From NCBI GenBank assembly GCA_964036665.1, contig OZ038526.1, positions 17,608,001 to 17,672,000 on the forward strand: a DNA stretch of 64,000 nucleotides. The letters are read 5' to 3'. Each line of letters begins with the position of its first letter. Position 1 is the first letter of the stretch. The notes under the pieces are model-generated. The model was not told where the DNA came from. It worked only from the letters and a program-made list of their open reading frames with translations, and searched no databases. Both the position numbers and the translations under genes were made by a program. This document shows positions 1 to 15,200 of this stretch, piece after piece. Source of the DNA: Gordius sp. MW1. Taxonomy: Eukaryota; Nematomorpha; Gordioida; Gordea; Gordiidae.

Positions 1-243
1 ATTAATTTTTAGGTACAAGCTAGGAGGGTAAAAATGTATGTTTCATTTTTTTCTAACAACAATTGTGTTTGGTCATATCGGAAGAGATAACATTAATTTC
101 AATAAATTATTATATAATAAATGAATATTGCCAAGCGTGTTTTATTAAATTATGTGTTTATAATACCTATTAGTCCTACAGTTTTATTTTCTCTAGTTAA
201 TGCCTCACAGCATTTGATGACAAAATATAACAATTTATCGTTT

Positions 244-254
244 TTAACTAGAAT
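244..254 (-). CDS. Possible last coding exon with stop
   Basis: A strong acceptor (ATACTTCCTTTACAG) is followed in the shared frame by two Ser codons and TAA. An AATAAA polyadenylation signal follows on the same strand at about 141-146. The distance to exon 18 is about 370 nt. It is plausible as the gene end but short and unproven. Confidence 0.3.
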
Positions 255-3200
255 CTGTAAAGGAAGTATAAAAAGGAATTAAACTTTCTTAAGTAGATGA
301 ATTAAGAACTGGACAGATACTTTTAAAGCAGAGGAACGGCCAAAGTATCTAGTTCTTTTTGATGAGGAAAATATGTGTTTTTGTTTCATTAAACATTTAC
401 AATAAGTCAAATACTCATATTTTAACTTTTTATTGCTTCAACTGGTCAATATGACACAAGATATATTTTAATGTATAATAAAGCCACTAAGCGAGAAGAT
501 ATTCGCGAATTTTTGTTTTTTTAAAAGCTAAAGATGGCTTTACAATTTGTGTATTTTAGTGGTAGAAATTCTCTCGAGAAATTTTTATAGATACTTTTTT
601 ATAAGTTATCATGCCTCTTACTAAATATGAGTATCAGAAGTTTGGATTGTACACACACTTATGATTTCGATTAATTAATAAATAAACTTTATAAATTTGG
701 ATGGAGCTAGATTACTCTTATATTAATTTGTATTAATTATTTTTCTTAACATATTAGATTGAAAAAAGTTTGTCAGCATTTCCTTGCTAGTTTTGAAATT
801 TTTAACGTTATTTTATATGAATAAAAAAGTAATTAATAGTATAATCTCATCTTATCACGCACCATTACCACGAATATATTAAAATCGCAGAGAAACAGAT
901 AACTAGCTGAGGCGATAAAATTATGGCCAAAAAGATGTTTAAAGTAAGCATACATGAAATATTAATTAAAAATTTACATACAAATAAAAATTAAAGTTTT
1001 CATAAAGTTATAACCGTCAAATTTAATGATGTTTTTAATATTTTTTTTCGGCCTTAGATTTTTTGTCCTCTAACATATTCATGTGTATTTTTTAATAAAT
1101 AGGGCCTATCTTATTATGTAATATATTATTCATAGCGATTTTATTGATTTAAATATTTAGGCAGATAAAATAATTAACACATAACGTAGAAATTTGTTGC
1201 TTTAACTATCTAATACTAAAAATAGAAACATATAGCCCCAATATAGACTTTAAGGGCTCAAATTTAGCCCAAAAAATTAAAATGTCCCAGTGTAAAGCCA
1301 TACACCATATAGATTAAGATTTTTACCAGTTAAATACTGGGTTATAGTGACCATTAATAACAAGGGAGTTGTAAGGTCCAACGAGAAATCCAACATTTTA
1401 TCACGGTTTTTTGAACCTTCATACAACGAAAATGACCTAGCCAGCATCCTTCCATTAACCGTTATGAGAAGTTGGATGAAGAGAGAAAAAATTTAAAGAT
1501 TTAAAGATATTTGTAGATTTCCCAAATTAAAAAATGTCACAACAAAGTTCCTCATTAGACTTAGAATTTTTTGCTCTAGATATTAAAAAAATTAAATAAA
1601 AATTATAAAACATTGCCAATTCTAACGATAACACCTTTAAGTTAATTCATTATTTAAGATAAATTATTACTGAATATGGAGAGGCTTTGTAGTAGCTAGT
1701 GTTTGATTGAAGATTAAGAACTTGAATATTAGTGAAACATTTTGAATATAATACATTTTAAGTTCAGTATTCATTTGTTTCTAGTGGACTATTATTAAAA
1801 TTTCCACCACTATTGTTAATACTTTTTATTTATACTTGTTCTTGAAAAGAAACTTTTAATAAAGCTTTAAATCAAACCAGTTCCTATTTAAGCATGGAAC
1901 GGTAAACTGAAACTAGTTCCAATTTTAGCAACTTTAAATCTATTTTTTAACACTGCTTTTAGGGGGGGGGGGGGAAGATATGAGAATAAATTAAAAATAT
2001 TATTCACTATAATATTTATTTTGCAAACTCACAGTAATACATATCCAACAATTTAAAACGTCAGACATTATTATTATAATCAGTATAATCGTCATTTTCC
2101 TTTTTCGCTTGACGCTCTAATAATATTTAAACAGCATTTGCTTCATTAAAGAAATAATACTATTTTTACTTAAAAAATAACAAAATGATGTTTGATATCT
2201 TAAAATTAAATTAGAGTTTTAAGTAATCAATTTAAATTAAAAAGTTTATTCATATGGTACTAGGGGAGACCGGGGCTAGTCGTAGCCCGGGGTTACTATT
2301 ATCTTTGTGATTATATTTTAAAATAATAATGATATATAATTAAAATTAAAATCATATGTGTATTTTTACATAAGGTACAAGTAAAAATTTTTTTGTTTAG
2401 AAATAATAAAATTTGAATTTTTATAGAAGAAAAACGATTTTTCAGGGCTATTAGTAGCCTTCACAAAATTTTGTATTTTGCACATGTAATTTTTTGGCTT
2501 TATATTGGACTAATTTACTTTTATCTTATAGAGGGATATTTTTTATATAAAAGCCGTCTAATGATTAAATTTTTATTCGCAATATAACATGTAAAAATAT
2601 TAAATTATTATAATAATAGGGGTCGGGGCTAGTTCTAGCCATTTTTCATTTGGGTCTTACAAATGACAAAATTAAAAAAACAAAAATTTTGTTTATAATC
2701 CAACTTAGTGTAAGTTAGAATAGAAATAGACTATGATTATACATAAAAAAACGACTAAAAGTTTTTTTCCATTGCAGAAGTTTAAGTGTACTTAATTCAG
2801 ATTGTCATCTTGACCCTTTCTTATTTGTATTATATAAATTACAATCATATTAAAATTGCATTTTCTATGTTTTTTATAATTAACAATCTTTTTATTGCTG
2901 AGTTAGCATACTCTATTAAGAAGTGAAAACGTCAGGGATAATCTATCGCCTGAACAGACTATAACTAGCCCCGGGCACTTTTAAAATTTCTAGGATTTTT
3001 GATTTTTTTAAACTCAATTTATAAAAAAACTATAAGCACTTTGTTCTCAATTTTTTTTCTTATAGTAGAAATAGACTATAAAAATGTATTCTAATAAAAA
3101 AAGTATAAAAACTTTATTAGTTTTTTTTAAAGCGTGATTTAATTTTTTTAGGCCATTTAGTCCCCGGTCTCCCCTAATAATCATCTTAATAATAAACTAA

Positions 3201-6200
3201 TACCTGCATTAAGCTTTTCGTAAAATTCTAATATTAAAAAGTTATAAGTTTAAGTTCTTAATATCTTTGTTGTAACTTACTTCCGGCTTTCTCCTTGTAA
3301 AACTCTAATAATTTAATGTATCAAAATTTGTAAAATTTAACTAATAGATTACTTTCGTATTTTTTGTTGTAACCTAATATATTGGAGATGCATCATAAAA
3401 ATATACAAGGAAAAATTAACAATAAATATTATATTACTTTTGGGGTTTCTTTCATAGAGGGCACCTTTGCAAACAGTAATAAATTGCATTATTTTAATGC
3501 GATAATTTTCTCCATAGCAAATTTAATATGATAATAACACTGGTCAACAAATATCGATTTATAAAATCAACCGGCAAGGTGTTTGCAGATTCTGGTTGAG
3601 TTTTTTTTACGGTGAATCCAAATATATTTTTTTGATATATATGCTGTCAAACTTGCTAAAAATAGCGATTTTGGTAAAACGTCAATAACTTGCAAACGAA
3701 TCGGTAAAATTTTAATAAATTTGCTTTTTCTAAAGTTGTTATAGATAAAGGATCTAGTTACCCTGGACTAGATATTTTAAATAAGTTAAAATAGTTTCTT
3801 TTTCTAATAATGAATTAGTAACTGGGACTAGATACTTTTCGGCACAAGAACGGTCCAAGTTTCTAGTCTCAAACAAATTTTTTTATTTTTTGGTTTTATT
3901 TTATGGAAGGTAAAAAATATAATTATTAAGCTTATTATTCTAAAATAAGTCAAATATCTATAAATTTAAATCGAATGAAATATGGGCTGGGCCAGGCATG
4001 CAGATCTATCAGATCTTCCTATCTATAAAAGAAACTCTGCAGCAGACATCGCATTTTGAAGATATATAATGCAGAAAAAAAATGTTTTACTTTAAATTTA
4101 TAATTTAAAAAGAAAAGATTTTTAGTGGCCTTTAATCTAAAGAAAGATTCATAAAATGCTAAATAATCACTTGTAACGTGGGCGTAGCCAGCATTGAAAT
4201 TAGAGGGAGGCAATAATGATTTAGGGAGGGGCAAAATAATCATTTTTTAAATTTAGCCACAATCTTAAAATTTCAACAAATTTTTGGATCTAGAGGTTCC
4301 TTCCTTGGCTACGCCCATGACTTGTTATAGACATTTTTTTTAAACTTTGTTTCAATAATTTAAAATATAAATCAATTGCTTATACAAAGCAATCAAAATT
4401 TAGCATTTTGTTGACAAGTGTTATTGGTCAAAGCAAAGTAAGAAAATAAAAAATATGAATCAGCATAACGTAATTATTAGCTAAAATTTATGCCATAATA
4501 AAATAAACTATATAATTTTAAATCGGTACCGTTTTTCTTCGCAAATTCTTTGAATTAGGAAGAACAAACGTAAATGTATTGATTATAATTCTATGATAAT
4601 TTTATTAAAAAAACAAGTAACTTGATATACTTTTGTTAAGCGGTTCTATGTATTCTAAACGAAAAATTATGCACATTTTATTCGAATATATGAATAAATG
4701 TAATTGCATATCAAATATAAAATTTGAATATAATTACAAATTATGGCTAATATTGGTCATTTAGTAGCATAGCATATTTTTAGCTGGTAGTGTTTTTTTT
4801 TATAATATCATGAGGTTTTTTCCTTTAACAAATTAGTGCTCCAATATCTCAACAACCACAATAAATATATATTAGTGGGTGTGCTAATAATATTAACCAG
4901 GATTGAATCCTTGCTCTAATGACATATCTATTATTTTGACGGGGGAAAGACAGATTAAAAATTGTATGCAAAATGATTAAGAACGACAAGATCTTATTTG
5001 TTTAAATTCTGTATTCAAACATTTTATAATTTGTATTATCTTTTCTTTAAATTTGAAACAAAACAGCGAAAAAATTTTTATAAACCAATTCATAGCAAAT
5101 TTAAATTTACATCTGACTAAATTTGCAAAATGGATAAATTAACCAAAATTTGTAAGATTATAATATAGGGACGTGCTTGGTGTTTAAGGCGTATTGCCTA
5201 AACTATTATTATATTGCAAACAAATAGAAATACACTTTGGTTAATTATGGGGTGCCAGTACCTTGAATTAAAAAATAACACTAACCAGCGCGGCCAGGAT
5301 TTTCTCAAGGGGGAGGAAAAATTCAAAAAAATTTTCGACACTTTTATTTAATATAATGTAACAAAAATAAACTTAGCGTACAATAGGTATATGCGAAACT
5401 TCAAGGCGCTATATAACCAGCTTTGGAAGCTCTTCTCTTCATTAATCAGAGCATTTACTATCGCTTTTATACCTTAAAAATGGACATGAACCTTATGCAA
5501 GTTATTCAACTGGCAGAAAATATTATCATTTAGGTAAAATTAAATAATGGCGGAAACCAAAGCAAAATTTTACGAGTTTGATCTGAAAAAATTCTCAAGT
5601 TGCTAAAAAGCAAAATTTTACACTCACTCAAACTGTTTACTTGACATTTTTTAGTACAGCTAAATGAAGGGTGTTTAGATAAAAAAAACAAGTTTTTCAT
5701 AATTTACAATCAATGGTGGAAATTATATTGGTGGGGTGCAAGCCTTTAGTCGAAAATTAAATTCGAAAAATTGAATAACTTACTTGCAAACTTTTTATCC
5801 GCCACTATAATAAAAATATACGTACATCAAAAGTTTGCAAATACAAACTTTTAGGGCACGAATCGGCCCGTACTGAAAGTGTTATATTTTTTGGCCCAAC
5901 TTGACCCGCCTGCCTATCCTACCCGGCCGTGCCCGTCCAAATTAAAAAATGTTCCAAATTATATAAAACAAATAGTGTACAGATACAGACATACTTTGTA
6001 TTGCCAATATATGCATCATATATAACTTTTCAAGGGAAGATGAAATAAGTCATTCACATCGGGATTCAAACGAACACCCTTTTAAAAAAATCCCGAGCTC
6101 AAATTTAAAATGAAATAGTTTAAGTAGGATGTAAACATGTTTATATCGACTCGGCCTGAATATTTTATTTTTACTTATGTTGTTGGACATTAGCCGCCCC

Positions 6201-9200
6201 TGCAAGTGTCTATATATCAAGTCTATTACATATTTCTTATTATTAAGGCATCAAATTCATAATAAATTTATTATTAAATTCAGGTTGAAATACTTATAAT
6301 CATAGATTAATAAAACCATAGACTGCCGAACAGCTGATTTTACAATTAAAATCATTCAAACACCAAAATAGCTGCCATATTGTAGGATAAACTCAACAAC
6401 AGATATGTTTATACTTCTCCACGATAAAATATTGAAAAAACCAAATAAGACTAAGAGCTTAATTTATAATTAAAAAAAATAAGTAAACTAGAACAATAAA
6501 TTATGTTGAATTCTATTGTTTTTGCAATTTCCCACAAAATGGCGCTTGCTATATTTGCTCAAAATGTATCAGCTGTTCGGCAGTCTATGGTTTTATTAGT
6601 CTATGCTATACTTATAATATAAAGAGAGGTTAAATGGATAAAAGGTGACTTGACATATTATAAGGAGCATATTTGGGCCCAGTCAGGCACATCTAAATTA
6701 AAATATGCGTTTGAGTCGGGAACGCGCCGGAATGCAAACCTCTGTTTATTAAATTATGGATTGTTCTTACCCTTTTGATCTCTTTCTTGCTCCTTTTGTT
6801 GCCCTGGTAAAATATAAGGTTACAATTACAAACTAAGAACGTGTAAGGTATTTGTATTTATAAATTCTTCATTAGAGTTTACTTCTTGCCAGTGCCTTTT
6901 CTCGTTCTTTGTTTTCTTGTTCAATTAGAAAATTTTCATACCGTTCTAATATTAGATATTAGATTTACTATTTGCCTAGAAAAATATTCTGCGATTATGT
7001 CATGGTAAAAGCCCCATTGTTGAAAAAATCTTTATTTCAGCGTTTATTATCACTAATTTCAATAACAATATTCTTTAATATATTCATAGCTCCTATTTTT
7101 CCCGCCCATTAATTTTTAATTCAAATTTGTAGGTTGCAATAAATTTAAGGCCAAAGCTAATATTAAACCATTTGAAACCTTTGATATTTTTTTCGCCAAT
7201 ATCTTTTTTGTTTAGACCTTTATAACTCTTACCACTGATTTTAAGGGAAGTCCAGCCACTATAAACTCACCTTAATTTTTATCCGTAGATCACTTTTGAA
7301 TTTGTCAAAACTTTTAATGCTGACAGGAAGAACATAAATTAAGAATTACATTTTAACTTGAGGGGAAAATGATCTATAATATAATTTTTTGTATCGCAAA
7401 TTAATCAAAAAAGCTAAATGATAATTATTATGTGCAATTATCAGATTTATTCAACATTTAGTATTTCTAGCAACTTCAAAGCTTAAATCTCAATTTTTAT
7501 AAATTAATATATTGTTGTTTAAAAGTGTATTATGAATGAAAATATTAAATTTTAACTCATATCTTAATTTTGTTTGTCAGAGTAAGTTCTTAAACATTGC
7601 ATCAACCCACCGTAAGAGCTATAATTAAATTATGAATAATAATAATGCTAACGAAATCTTAATAATATAATTTATATGAGAGGGATTTTCATTTACATTT
7701 GAGAAATTTATAATATTATTATGCCAAATTAGGGTCTTTTTATTTTATTTCAAAAATCATTTTATTTATTTTAAAAGTCATAAAGAATGAAGTTAACCGG
7801 AATTATTTTAAAACAGCTTCCAAATTAATGTTGTTTAAGCTAATCGACTGATGCGCGTGAAAATTAAACATTATATAATATTCAGTTAAACTTACGTCTT
7901 CTCGAAATGGGTGAAACGGGGGTTGTATTGATATTTGACTCTTTGATTATGCCTTTGATTGTCTCTACTTTGCCATTATTTGATGTGATGTTATTATTTC
8001 CCTCAAAACCGACTAAAACAAAATTAAAATTTGTACATATAAAAATGTTGGTATGACTCCCCAGATTTATAATAAAAAAGCTTATTTGTTATATTTAGCT
8101 TAATATTTTTCATAAGGGTAGCCAGGGGCATAAAGAAAAAAAATAGGAGAAATTTATTCCCCTCCCCAGATTTATTATTGAACCTTTTGTCCCGTCATGG
8201 AGGGGGGGGGCGAGTGAAGAAGAGTAGTTTTATATACAGAAAAAGTTTTATATAAATATTGCAAATATAAGAGATTATTTTTTTGCAATATATATCAGTT
8301 GCTATGCAATATTATATAATTCTCCTATTTGATCGAAATATTATGGAAGCCGTCCTATTTAATTTCCCGGTCCTTTTCCTAAAATAAGATTTCGACCTAT
8401 GTTAAAAAATAGTATATTTGTTTTAGTGGCTAGTAATTATTAAAAACTTTGTTAATATACAACAAGGTGTATAAGTTTAATTTGAAATTAATTAGTAAAT
8501 TGCGGATTTGTTAATATTTTCAAGAAGATAATAATACCCTCTTTTAGGAGTGCCGCAATTAAATTAAAAGTATACTCTAATTAGCGCCATCTATAGGCAA
8601 TTTTAATTAGAGACTAATTTGACTATTTATATCCCAATCTTTTTTAGTTGATTAAGTCGAGAGAAAGAATAGTGTACCAGAACTCAAAGTTGCATTGGTG
8701 CCTTACAATCGTTTAATGAAATTCTGAGAGGTCTGAATTTTTAAGTGTTTTATGAAATCATTAAAGGTTTTTTGTTACTAACCACTAAAGATATGTGAAC
8801 CTTCTGTTATCTAAAAAACACTCGCTTGAAGTAGCAGTAAATATAAAAAATGTCAATGAAATATTTCATTCAGAGACTACTAACACTACCAACGACGGTT
8901 CTAAGTCCGTGTGCAAAACGTTGAGGGTGGCATCAGATCGAAAGCCGGCTTTAAAAATCTACTTCGATAGTTTCAAACAAAACTTTACAGCAGAAAGCTA
9001 GGGCGTCTCAAACGACGCGCACTGCCTACCCCGCCCGTGCAATGTGAAAAATACACTAGGGTTACCGTTTGATTTACAACAAATGCGGTCAGGAAAATAG
9101 TTATGGACAGAATGCAAAACGTGCTGGAATATGGTCACGTTGACGGGAAAGAGCATTAAAGTCGCACAAATGCCTAAAAAACTAAAGGTACACATCGCCT

Positions 9201-12200
9201 GCATACAAGAGACGAGGTGGAACGGAACTTAAGCTAGGGGGAGTCATCAAATCAAAAAAACGGGGTTTTTATAATTCTAAGCGAATCGTTCAAGGACAAG
9301 GAGGTGGAAGTCAAGCCTTCTTCAGACAGTTTAATATAAATGTAATTTGCAGATCAAGGAGGTCTCAAATTGGGTGTGTGGATACACAGAAAGACATGGC
9401 CTTCGATTCACTGGAGAAGGAAATACAAGGAAGAGGACAGGAAGAAAGGCTAATTATCTCGGCGAGCTTCAACGCCCACGAAGGGAAAGATCGCCTCGGG
9501 TATGAACGAAATCATGGATCTATGGGCATGGCCTGAAGAACACAGAAGGGGAAAAATTTCTGCAAGTATCCCAACCATACGACATAACTATCGTTAACAC
9601 GTATTTTCAAAACCGTAAAAATCATGTGGTGACTTATAAAAGTGGGAAGCGTTTAGTCAAAAATTTGCTCATGCGGCGAAAAAGTTAGAGGATTAAGGAT
9701 TGCAAAGTAATACCAGGAGAAGAAATCGCCAGGCGACATCATCCACTTGTTATGGATTTTGAAGGAAAACTATTTCCCGAAAAAGGCAATGTATATGAAC
9801 CTCGAATTCGACACGAAAAGCTGAAGGAAGCCTCAATACTCTTTAGTGCCAGAAACTGGAAAGGGACGTAGACGACGATTGATACGCTATTGCAAAAGTA
9901 AAAAACGATTCAGATACTAGGACAAAAGGAGCCAAAGCTCTAAAAAGAATACTAGTTCGGGATTTCATCTAAAAAACTAAAAATCCCTATAATTTGGTGA
10001 CTAAAATCAAAAAAGTTGGAGGAATCTTAAGAATAGAGAGGCAAAGAGAGCCGCGATGAAGGCCGTTCCAATAACGAAACTGCGTTCACCTAAATGCCAA
10101 ACAAACTCTGTCCTAAAGGAGAAAGGCTTATATACAAATTGGCCAAAATAAGGGAGAAGAAAAGTCCCGTAGGAGTCGTTAAAATAGTCAAAAATGAGAA
10201 GAATCAAACTTTATTCGTGCTAAAGGAGATGATGGAAAGGTGGAATAGATATTTAAAGAGTTTATGAGTATAGAAAATGACTAAGATTCCCTCCAGATAT
10301 TGTGCCAAACATAAGTATGGTCGAACTCTTTTAGGAGGACGATTTAGGATACAAATGAACATGTGGCAAAAAGGAAATGCAAATGGCTCAGATGGAATTC
10401 ATATGGAAGCATAGGTCCAAGGCTGTGAAAATGGGGTCACGGCCATGACAAAACTCTCTAACAAGATATTGGTAAAAGCGCGAATTCCTAATCAACAGTT
10501 AGAAAGCTCGATTATATCCCTAAATAAAGATAAAAGAAACCCTTAGGAGTGTGGCAATTACAGAGGTATCAAACCAACTTGCCACTCCTTGATGCTTATG
10601 GAAAGAATTTTAGTAGGAAGGCTGAAAAACGAGGTGGAAATATCAACTAGCCAATTCGGTTTGTGGCCGACAAATCCACAATTGAACTAAGACAGATGGG
10701 TAAAAATGAAGAGAGAAGAGACTTTCATATGGTCTTTATCTACTTGGACAAAGCTAATTTCCCGCGCGATTTTAAATGGTGGCGCTGAAAATTAAATATT
10801 CCTGACTCATACGTACTGTTTATAATGCGTTCGAACTTACTCTAAACCTTTTCTGGTTGAAATTCAATTCAATCAATGATCTGCTCTAAGTTTCTATTTA
10901 TTCATTATATTTATGGAATGAAAAAGACATTCAAAAGCCATCGCCATAATGTATGCAATATGCCGATGATTAGCTATTTTACGAAGAGACAATAGATAAT
11001 GTATTCGAAGAAGGCTAAAAGTGGTCAATATGGTTCAAAGGTCAGCAATCAAAAAAACTTATACGTGAAGATGTGCATTACAAGTGGCCCATCGTTAAAT
11101 GACCATCTATAGAACTCAAAAACATATCCATCAAGAGGGACGTTGCGCAACTGACAACAATGCCCGGATCCAAAAAGGATGGTTCAAATGGGGAATCATA
11201 TCCGTTGTGCGACAAGAAAATGCCAACATGGTTGAAGAGCAAAGCTTACAAATCCACCGTAAGAGGGTGTTACTCTATAGAAGTGTAACATGGGTAACGT
11301 CACAGGAGAAAAGTTATTGCAGGGCACAGGATAATATGTTGAAGTTTGGGCATTTAAGCTCGATCATATGACGAATGACTTTCTCAGGACAAAATTGCCA
11401 GCCTATGGCCGACTTAAAAAACGAAAATCGGCTAAGGTGTATGGGTATATATATACTAAGGGAGACGAATGATTTAAATCGAAAAATACTGATCATGGAC
11501 GTACCCGGGATCAAAGGGACACGACGATCTCGTATCACCCACGGCAAGTGGACAAAGTATAAAATAAGAAAATTAATCAAGACATGGCCTATACCCGATC
11601 ATAATGGAAGAAGCTCATCAAAACAAACCCCACGACTATGGGGCCAAATACTTAATAAAGAAGAAGAGAAGATAGATTATTTTTTCACTATTCTATTATA
11701 TTTAAGAAGATTTTTTACCTAATTTTGATTATTTATCAAGGATTTTAATCCATATAAAAAATCGTTGTAAAACATTTTGTAATAGTCTACAACTGATAAG
11801 GATGGCGAAACTTTGTCTATTAATCTATAGCTATTTTTTATTTATCAGTGATTTTTGATGTTAGAAAAGTTTTACAAAAAGGGACGAAAAAGACCTGGAT
11901 ACAAAATTTAATTAGCATTGTAATTAGGTCGAATAACATTTATCTTTTATATAAGGGGCTAACCCTGAAGCTAGTACTTTTAATATTATTACTAACGCCT
12001 AAAATATAGTATAATTTATTTGTGTCAATAACAATATTGTATGTTTCTTAAGGGCTTTGTCCTTGTTTTGCAAACAAATATTCTACTGCTCAATTGCGAG
12101 AGAATTTTTAAAATTTAACAGAAAGTTAAAAAGGAATATAATGAGTCCTGAGAATTTTTCATAACAATTAATTGCATGAATTTTTCATATTTATATGCTA

Positions 12201-15200
12201 TTGGCAAATTTATTAAAAACTTTTATAAGTTTTATGTACCACAGATCTTAAAATAACACGTTTCATGGGCTTAGCCAGCTTTGGGATTAGAGGGGGGCAA
12301 TAATGATTTAAGAATGTTTAGGGAGGGGCAAAATGATTTGAAATTTTAGCCATAATTTTAATGAATTTCAACAATTTATTGGATTTAGAGGGGGGCAGCC
12401 GCCCCTCCCTGCCCCTCCCCCCTTGGCTACGCCCATGACACGTTTTACAATTATAAGAGGAAGCGCTTACCTTACATACTTAAACAATATTGGTCCATAC
12501 TAAACTCAGCCAATTATTATCATCTATTGTACAAATATTTTGTTTTATTTTAATTGCTATAGTTGAAAAATAGGGACAACCATTGTTTTCACCGCTTATG
12601 TTATATTTAATTATTAAATTTAAATGGAAAACAACTTACGTCGCAGATAATCAGCCAAAGGCAAGTATTTGTCTAAAGCTAATGAACAGAGTTTACTTTA
12701 AACAAAATCATTATATTACCTTTTTGAAAGCCTGGAAATTTTACAACTAAAAAAAATACAAAGTTTCAATATAACCTTAAATAGTTTAAAACTTATAACA
12801 TTTTATTGTTCAAGTCTTTTAAATTATATATCTAAAACAGAAAGTAATAAAATTGCTTCACAATGCAATGTGAAAAATTCTTTCCTTTTTTGATTTTAGA
12901 AAAATTTTCATATGTAAACAAACATATATTTAGTGATATCTATATTTTTAATTGTGTGAATCTGCATAATATAGCATTTATGTTATAAATAGCGAAACAA
13001 GTTTCAAATATGCATAATGGAAAAAAATATTTGTCATTATTATGAAATGGGGAAAATGTTTGTAGTTTTTATCTAACTTTTGAAATAGTAGTGGCTAAAA
13101 ATTTATATCATTTAAAATTTTTTAGCTTATGTAAACGACTTCACACTAAAACATTACAATGATTTGAATTTTATAGGTCGGTCTTGTAGTGCCGAATATA
13201 TACCGCATCACAGTGCATATCTAGCCCTAGAGTTGTTAAATTGCTAACTTTCTTCAACTCCAGCAACCATCTGCTCGAGTTTCTGCTCGGCCCTCGAGCA
13301 TTTTTATATTCTACTGTTCTGCCTAGTGCACCGAACAGCGAGCACATATTGTGCTAACGCGCATAAGCAACTCAGTGTGCGTGCTCGCGTCTGGAGTTTA
13401 AAGAAAGTTAGCAATTTAACAACTCTAGCTAGCCCAGTGAAAAAATTAAATTGCATACAAATGTAAAAAATAAATTGATTTATTCTTACATGATCGCTTT
13501 GCTGAGTCCCTTATTATATCTTATAATGAAAAAAACATACATTTAAATATATTTATATATTAAGATAAATAGATTTATCAAATCAAATATTTTGTTAACT
13601 GATAAATGTCAAATTTTTTATTTTAACATAGTAGCATTCCTTTATAACAGTGTCATGTTTGTCTTAAGTTAAATTAACTATTGTTGATTTCCCGTTTAAA
13701 TGTAATCAATGGCGTAGGCAGGATTGCTTAAAGGGTGGGTATTCCAATTTATTTAATAAATATTTCAATTAAACATAAAATGCTTATTTACATCGATAGC
13801 GTAGGCAGGATTACTTAAAAATGAGAGGAGGGGGTTTTGTGTCAAAAAATTTCAATTTATATATAATACATTCAAATATCTACGATACGTCTTTGATAAA
13901 AAAATGCAACAATATTGTTGTGGGTTTAATGCTCTGCAACCCAACTTCTTACCCCCCCCCCCCCCCCTTTCCTCTCTCGCTTAAGATGTGCTAGCAAGCG
14001 TAGATTATCATTTTCCCGTATACACTACACACTAACGTTTTATCACGCTGTATTACCAGAAATCATTCATTTTTCATTTATAATTTTTACTTATTTTACT
14101 CGGTTTTATATAATGCATGCTATGGCGTTTATTTTCGCATGAATAAAATCATCTTCATGTTTGGGAATTTTGATCATTATCATTCTTTTAATGTAGTTGT
14201 AAGTACATCTCAGTATTTGCTTGTATGATATTCTCTCTAGTAGGTTTGTACTTAGAAAAAGAATTAACAGATTAAAATTGTGTGAACTAATTCCATTAAT
14301 GGTCTTTCTTCTAAGGAAGCAATTTACAAAGAGTTCCTTTTATTTTTTCTGAATATGCCACCCAGAGCCATTAATTGAACTCGAGATATGCTCGGATCTT
14401 TTAGGCTTAATTGGCTCACCAGTACACAAAAAAATGGGCGCGGCCCGGTCTTGTTAAACATAAATTATAGGGCCGAGCCCGATCCTCTACTTTGTTGCAA
14501 GCCACGGGCCCAGCCCCGACCCTTCCCCAAAAAATTATATCGTGTTGTTTTTTTAATGCAACTTTACTGTCATTATTGAAACAATCATTTCTTTATATGT
14601 TGAAAATGCTCAAAATTATTATGTTAAAAAATCATCCGTCTCTAACTTATTGTAACAGCGACCCGCCGTTTCACTTCCGCTAGTAGCACTGTAACTGCGT
14701 AAAATCATTAAAGTCAAATATGATTCGAAACTTTAAGCAAAATTAATTTTACTTAGTAAAAATTACCTAGTTTTGTTAATTCTTAGCCCTTCCAAAAAAA
14801 ATTGAGATTCACTTATTTTCTAAAAATAAATGACGAGGAAAATTTTAAATTGATTAAATCATTAATGTAAGAATTAAATCTATAAGATTTGATAAACGTT
14901 CTAAAAAATACACCATTTCTAATATATTAAAATACAACTTTTTAAATAATTTTGCTGGCTTGAATCGGGCCTACTCTTAGTCCTCTTGGCTTCCTTAAAG
15001 CCCGGCCAGTAATTTTTTCCAACAAAAAGTGAATCTAAGTCCGACACGTTTATAGGCCATCCGCATGCCAAATTTTATAATTTTAACTTCGCCGATGGCA
15101 AAGATTTGTTAATTTGGCTGCGGAATCATCAGCTAAAAGCAGACTTCAAAACTTAATTTATTAAATTATGAGGATTATTAATTATTAGTTGAATTTGGTC

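Noticed and set aside
3760-3785. Tiny exon TCCAGG between CTAG and GTAACT
   Set aside because: Six bases inside a degenerate dispersed motif also seen near 320, 1900 and 19240.
4019-4243. 74-codon minus-strand open frame
   Set aside because: It runs into a hAT MITE and has low-complexity Phe/Leu composition with no splice or homology support.
7233-7258. 26-nt candidate exon on the minus strand with GTAAGA donor
   Set aside because: Splice sites are good, but the two-in/one-out frame is not available and the following exon would then hit a stop.
8707-8723. 17-nt minus-strand candidate with very good acceptor CCTCTCAG
   Set aside because: Length is not a multiple of three and the required frame has a stop.
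8795-9204. Open frames of 68 codons on each strand
   Set aside because: They overlap the start of the decayed RTE LINE and are not conserved in the second copy.
12471-12499. 29-nt minus-strand candidate exon before GTAAGC
   Set aside because: The frame required by its neighbours contains a stop; the only open frame is out of phase.
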